A stretch of 64,000 bases of DNA from Hordeum vulgare subsp. vulgare (taxonomy: Eukaryota > Streptophyta > Magnoliopsida > Poales > Poaceae): NCBI RefSeq assembly GCF_904849725.1, contig NC_058521.1, positions 436,002,676 to 436,066,675 on the forward strand, in the 5' to 3' direction. The notes under the pieces are model-generated. The model did not search any database. It had not been told where the DNA came from and saw nothing but the letters and a program-made list of their open reading frames with translations. A program made the position numbers and the translations under genes. Position 1 is the first letter of the stretch. The number at the start of each line of letters is the position of its first letter. Positions 60,160 through 64,000 of the stretch are shown piece by piece.

Positions 60160-60840
60160 AACGGCAAAGCGGCACTAGCACTAGCATGGCGCAACCTACC
60201 ACTAGCAGCAATGCAAACTAGCAGCAGCAAAGCCAGCTACAACAGCAATCGCACGGCAGCGGCGCAAGCACGGCAACAGCAACTACAGGCAAGCTAACGG
60301 CAGCAAGAGCAAGCTAGCTTGCAACAAACAGCAACAGGACAACTCGCAACAGCACTGGCTACGACAGCTATCGGCAAGGGCAGCAGCAACATCTCGGCAA
60401 CAACACCAGCTGCTGGCGGCACCTAGCAAAGCAGCAGCGATGCAGCACGCAACAGGCAGCAGCTAGCTACAGCGACTACACAGCAGGGCAGGCAACGACA
60501 ACTACCGCGGGCACAACAACAACACTTGACAGCAACAACCGCAAAACATAGCAGCGATGGACAGCAACGGCACGGCACAACAGCGAGATCGGCCATGGCG
60601 TCAGCACCTTCGCACAACACGGGACATCAACAACCAGCGCAGCAGCAAAACGGCGGCACAGCAATGCTAGCAACAGCAAGAAATGGCCGCGACACAACAA
60701 CGGACAGCAACAGCGACGGGCCGCAGTCGGCAGCAGCGACAGCAAGCAGGGCAGCAGCTCAGTGGCAAGCAGCAGCAACAGCATCGGCACAGCGGCGGCA
60801 GGCTACACCACACGACAGCAACAGCAAGCCCACAACAGCT
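60160..60840. repeat. CAA/CAG-rich low-complexity tract
   Basis: About 680 bp is dominated by AGCAACAGC-type triplets on the plus strand, within the F LTR. In the LTR's own orientation it reads as TTG/CTG-rich DNA. It produces Gln/Ala-rich frames on one strand and Cys/Leu-rich frames on the other. Confidence 0.8.
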
Positions 60841-61686
60841 ATCGTGGCGCCGGCGAGCAGCAACAGGCGGCCGGGCTGGGAAGGGCGGCTCGGCACGCGG
60901 CAACAGGGAGAGGCCGAGGCGAGGGGCGGCGCTCGGGAAGACGCAGCACCTCAACCGACGAGGCCAGATCGGGCAGGGCGAGCGCACGCGGCGGCAGGGC
61001 GGAGGCCACCGGAGGCTGGAGGCGGCGCTGCCGGCGCGGGGAGCCGCGGCACGGCGAGGGAGGAGCGGCGCTCGGGGCTGGAGGGGCTCGGCGACGGACG
61101 GGAGGCGAGGGGCTCCAGCAGGCGGCGCGCGAGGCACAACGGCGGGGCGGGGGCCGGCGCTGGGGCGAGACGGCGCCGAAGGCGGCGCGGCTCGAGGAGG
61201 AGACGTCGCAGAGACGGCGCGGCGGACCGAGGGGGCGGCGAGGCGGTCGGCGGGGTGCACGGCAACAGAGGCGAGGCGGCGGCACGACGCGGGAGGAGGA
61301 GGCGGCGGCAGGAGGGGACGCTGGGGCACAGGGGGCGGCGCACTCGGGAGCCGGGCATGGGGCCATGGCGCTGGGAGGACGATGGGGAGGAGGGGTTGCG
61401 GCGCTAGGAGGGACGAGGAGGGGAGAAGGTTTAGGTCGGCGGGGCAACGGGGTTTAGCGGTGGCTCTCACGCTCCCTCTCTCATCGCGCCAACAAACGAC
61501 GCCACTCACGAAACACTAACACCCAACAACACGAAGCAACAAGCAACACCGACAAAACACCGATGACATGATGCCATGCATGATGCGATGATGCAACTAC
61601 ATGACGATGCAACGAATAATTCTCATCACACGACGAAAACGGAAAAGAAGGGGAATCTTCTGGAACGTCGGTCTCGGGCTGTCACA

Positions 61687-61704
61687 ACTCTCCCACACTA
61701 CAAG
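61687..61704 (-). other. Polypurine tract of element F
   Basis: CTTGTAGTGTGGGAGAGT on the minus strand directly precedes the LTR start, the standard position. Confidence 0.7.
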
Positions 61705-64000
61705 AAGATCTCGCCCCGAGATCCAAGAATGAAAGGGGGAGAGGAAGAGAAAGAACAAGAGGTAAAAACTTAGTCGCTTCTTTGACAAACGAGTGAAGCC
61801 AACGATCCGTGAAGGTTGCAAGGAGATGAAGAATGACATGAGAAAGAAGCCAGAATTCACGGAAAATTTTGGCAGCACTTCGGTAGGAAAATGGGACAAA
61901 AATTCGAAAAGGTGGAAGAAATAGATAATATTCACCACAAACAAGTAAATAGAGCAAGAGAACACCATGATCTTGATAGAACAACATAATAGACCCAAAG
62001 AGCAATACCACAATGCCTCCGGAAGAAGAGAATATGAACTAGCTCAAGCGGAAGCAGAGAATGAAGAAAAGAATGACAACTACCATCTCAAATGAACTTG
62101 ACAAGCATCCTTGCAAGAAGAATTGGACGAAGTTGTTGGAAAAACAACAACGAAAAGAACAGACAGTAGTGGGCTTATGGAAATCATCTCAACAAATATG
62201 AGGTGACAACCAACCACTACAAGAACCAAGGATAGATGAGAGCAAAGATATGAAAACTTCTTACACCGAGAGGATACATTGAGAGCTGGGATTGATGACA
62301 AGCACCATGATAGCAACAATCCATAGGAAGAGCTTTGGTGAAATCCAACCAAGATAGCTCAAAGAAGAAATCATGGGTTGAAATATCTCATGATCATAGA
62401 ATTGGTGGGTTTAATTATCTCATACTTGAAATAAAATCTCTTCGAGAATCCTACACTACCAAGAAGACTATAATACCGCCTCAAATGGTAAAGGAAGAAC
62501 AAATGCACTTGGGAATGCAAGAGAACGAATACTTGAGAAAAGAATTGATAACATGAGTCCTCCGGAAGAAGAATTCAGATTACTATGAACAATAATAAGA
62601 ATTATGTTATGATCATCCTTCATCAAGTTTAATTGATGACAAGCAGCGGATTTAGCATACCACTTATTCTTGTAGAAATGAATCTTGGAGAAACAGAGAG
62701 AAAAACCCCACTTGAGGCAAAAATGAAGGAAGCACTGGTAAGAATTCACGACTGAATGGGAACACCACGAATTAATGGATAAACAAGAGAATGAAAAGAT
62801 CATAAGCCACCTGAGAGAATACTAGAACAAGGCACCGGAATAATCGAGAGACGAACGAAGAGACAACAATTGAGAAGAATTGAGGATGAAGCTGAAAGCT
62901 GAGAACGAAGAATCTTCTAAAATGATGGTCTTCGAAGGAACGAGAAAATAAAAAACAACTCAGAACGACACCGGATAGCGAGAAAGGGATACTCATGATA
63001 GAAACAATTGAAGATGATAACACAAGGCTGAAATGACAGACTTCACAAGAATGGAACAAGACTGAGAGAAACACTCCTTCGAATAGCAAGCTGAGGATGA
63101 TGATGAGAAAAACACCAAGAATAGTTGAGACACTCCGGAATAAAGAAGAATGAAAGGTTGAGCCAAATATGAGAATTAATTCAAATAGATCTTGAAGAAG
63201 GAATATGACTGATGAAATTCATACTTACGTCATAGTTGAAAAGAATTAAGGATCTCCGAAAAAGATTAAAGAGCCAGGTAAGATCCTGGGAAAGAACCTG
63301 TGGGTTATGGGCCCACTCAAAGAAACCACCATTGAAAATATTACTAGAAAGATTGATATAGCACCGGAATAAAAATACTAGATGAGGTTAGCACCCCGAA
63401 ATAATTAAAGATCTGAAACAAGAAACTCCGAGATATCTTCAACACACCGGATAGAAAAAGATGAATGAATAACAGGATATGTTGATAAGAATCTTCAACA
63501 TAGGAAGAATTACAAGGACGAAAAAGGATATGATGAACACAGACGACTGAATTAAATTCGCCAGTAAGGATGACAAGAATGAACGAATATGACACGAAGC
63601 TCCTGAGAATCTTCGCAATGAAACGCCGGTACAAAAGAAAGAAGAGATAGCGGAAGCATCACTGAAATGACACGCCGTTGGATGAAATCCCATCACTGAA
63701 GAAAAGGGCGGGAGGGCGGGGAAAAACCAAAGACAACTAGGGACAGATGAGAGAACTCCGGAAAGAATTGAGAGAATGATCTGCAAAATTAGGGAGGATT
63801 GAATCCACTTGGAGAGAAACACACTGGTTGAATGGAATTGATACGATGACTCCGGTTGACAAGAACTGATATGACAAAGGAACGAACCAAAGAATTAATA
63901 CTCTCATATAAATATGAGCACACCTCTTAGAAAAGATCTGGAATCACCACTTGACATCGAAGCAACTGAATTACCATATTCCAACAAAACAAAGGGTGCG
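61705..64000 (-). other. 3' interior of element F, non-coding
   Basis: This 2.3 kb stretch runs off the right edge. The plus strand is strongly purine-rich (GAAGAA, GAGAAT and CCGGAAT words), and the element strand pyrimidine-rich. Minus-strand ORFs (for example 63439-63822) are Ser/Phe/Leu-rich from composition and show no retroelement motif. No host gene was found. Confidence 0.6.

Larger units (their letters stand above)
57681..61686 (-). repeat. 3' LTR of gypsy element F, 4.0 kb
   Basis: On the minus strand it starts TGTGACAGCCCGAG at 61686 and ends GGGCGTGACA at 57681. A polypurine tract lies just upstream, so it is the 3' LTR of an element whose interior extends right. The expected duplication on this side is GATAT (57676-57680). 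It contains a (GAA)7 run, a CAA/CAG-rich tract and a very GC-rich block (60840-61440) with long overlapping ORFs on both strands that I regard as composition artefacts. Confidence 0.78.

Noticed and set aside
60526..61519. Overlapping ORFs of 200-290 aa on both strands (Arg/Gly/Ala-rich or Pro/Ser-rich)
   Set aside because: They are open in several frames at once because the DNA is extremely GC-rich and triplet-like. They lie inside the F LTR, and no domain is visible.
62335..63822. Possible host gene fragments on either strand near the right edge
   Set aside because: No exon-like structure or known motif was seen. The composition follows the purine skew of the F interior.
1..64000. CRISPR arrays, rRNA, tRNA genes, bacterial operons
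   Set aside because: None were seen. The tRNA-like matches are short retroelement primer binding sites only, and all repeats are eukaryotic transposon or simple repeats.

Overview
The window is repeat DNA from a large grass genome, almost certainly a member of the Triticeae (wheat, Aegilops, barley or a relative). The main evidence is the element between 36567 and 44393. Its LTR sequence, open reading frame and leader are those of the Angela/BARE-1/WIS copia family. The other elements are also Triticeae-type: a Maximus-like copia and several Sabrina/WHAM-like (Athila-type) gypsy pieces. Family names come from memory of these repeats and have not been searched. I found no host protein-coding gene, rRNA, tRNA, CRISPR array or prokaryotic feature. 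Every convincing coding stretch belongs to a retrotransposon and nearly all are broken.

The layout is a nested stack that can be read from target-site duplications (TSDs). The bottom layer is gypsy element C (minus strand; its 5' end is near 54.7-54.8 kb and it continues left beyond the window) next to an unclassified element remnant G (about 54.84-57.68 kb). Element A (gypsy, plus strand, Sabrina/WHAM group) interrupts C. Its 3' LTR ends at 31016 and only its 3' non-coding part and 3' LTR are present. A is itself interrupted by four elements: an LTR at 1-681, a solo LTR at 1312-2963 (TSD GAGTG), a complete Maximus-like copia at 3689-19651 (minus strand, TSD ATGTC) and a complete non-autonomous gypsy B at 19769-29525 (TSD TTATC). 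The Maximus-like copia contains a further solo LTR at 12227-13782 (TSD ATAGA).

Element D (Athila-type gypsy without pol, 34240-52451, TSD CTTAC) is inserted in the reverse transcriptase region of C. D carries Angela in its gag remnant (36567-44393, TSD GGGAA) and a solo LTR E in its 3' LTR (47831-51165, TSD TATTT). A fourth gypsy, F (minus strand), begins at 57681 with a 4.0 kb 3' LTR and runs off the right edge. It interrupts the reading frame of G.

Functionally, the Angela polyprotein is nearly open (two in-frame stops). The Maximus-like copia has gag, protease, integrase, RT and RNase H remnants, plus a long extra sense ORF downstream of pol. B codes only for a multi-zinc-knuckle gag-like protein and a small orphan ORF, so it would depend on another element for polymerase. 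The points most worth a second look are the Maximus extra ORF, the two B ORFs, and extra internal copies of polypurine-tract-like sequence in both B and D.
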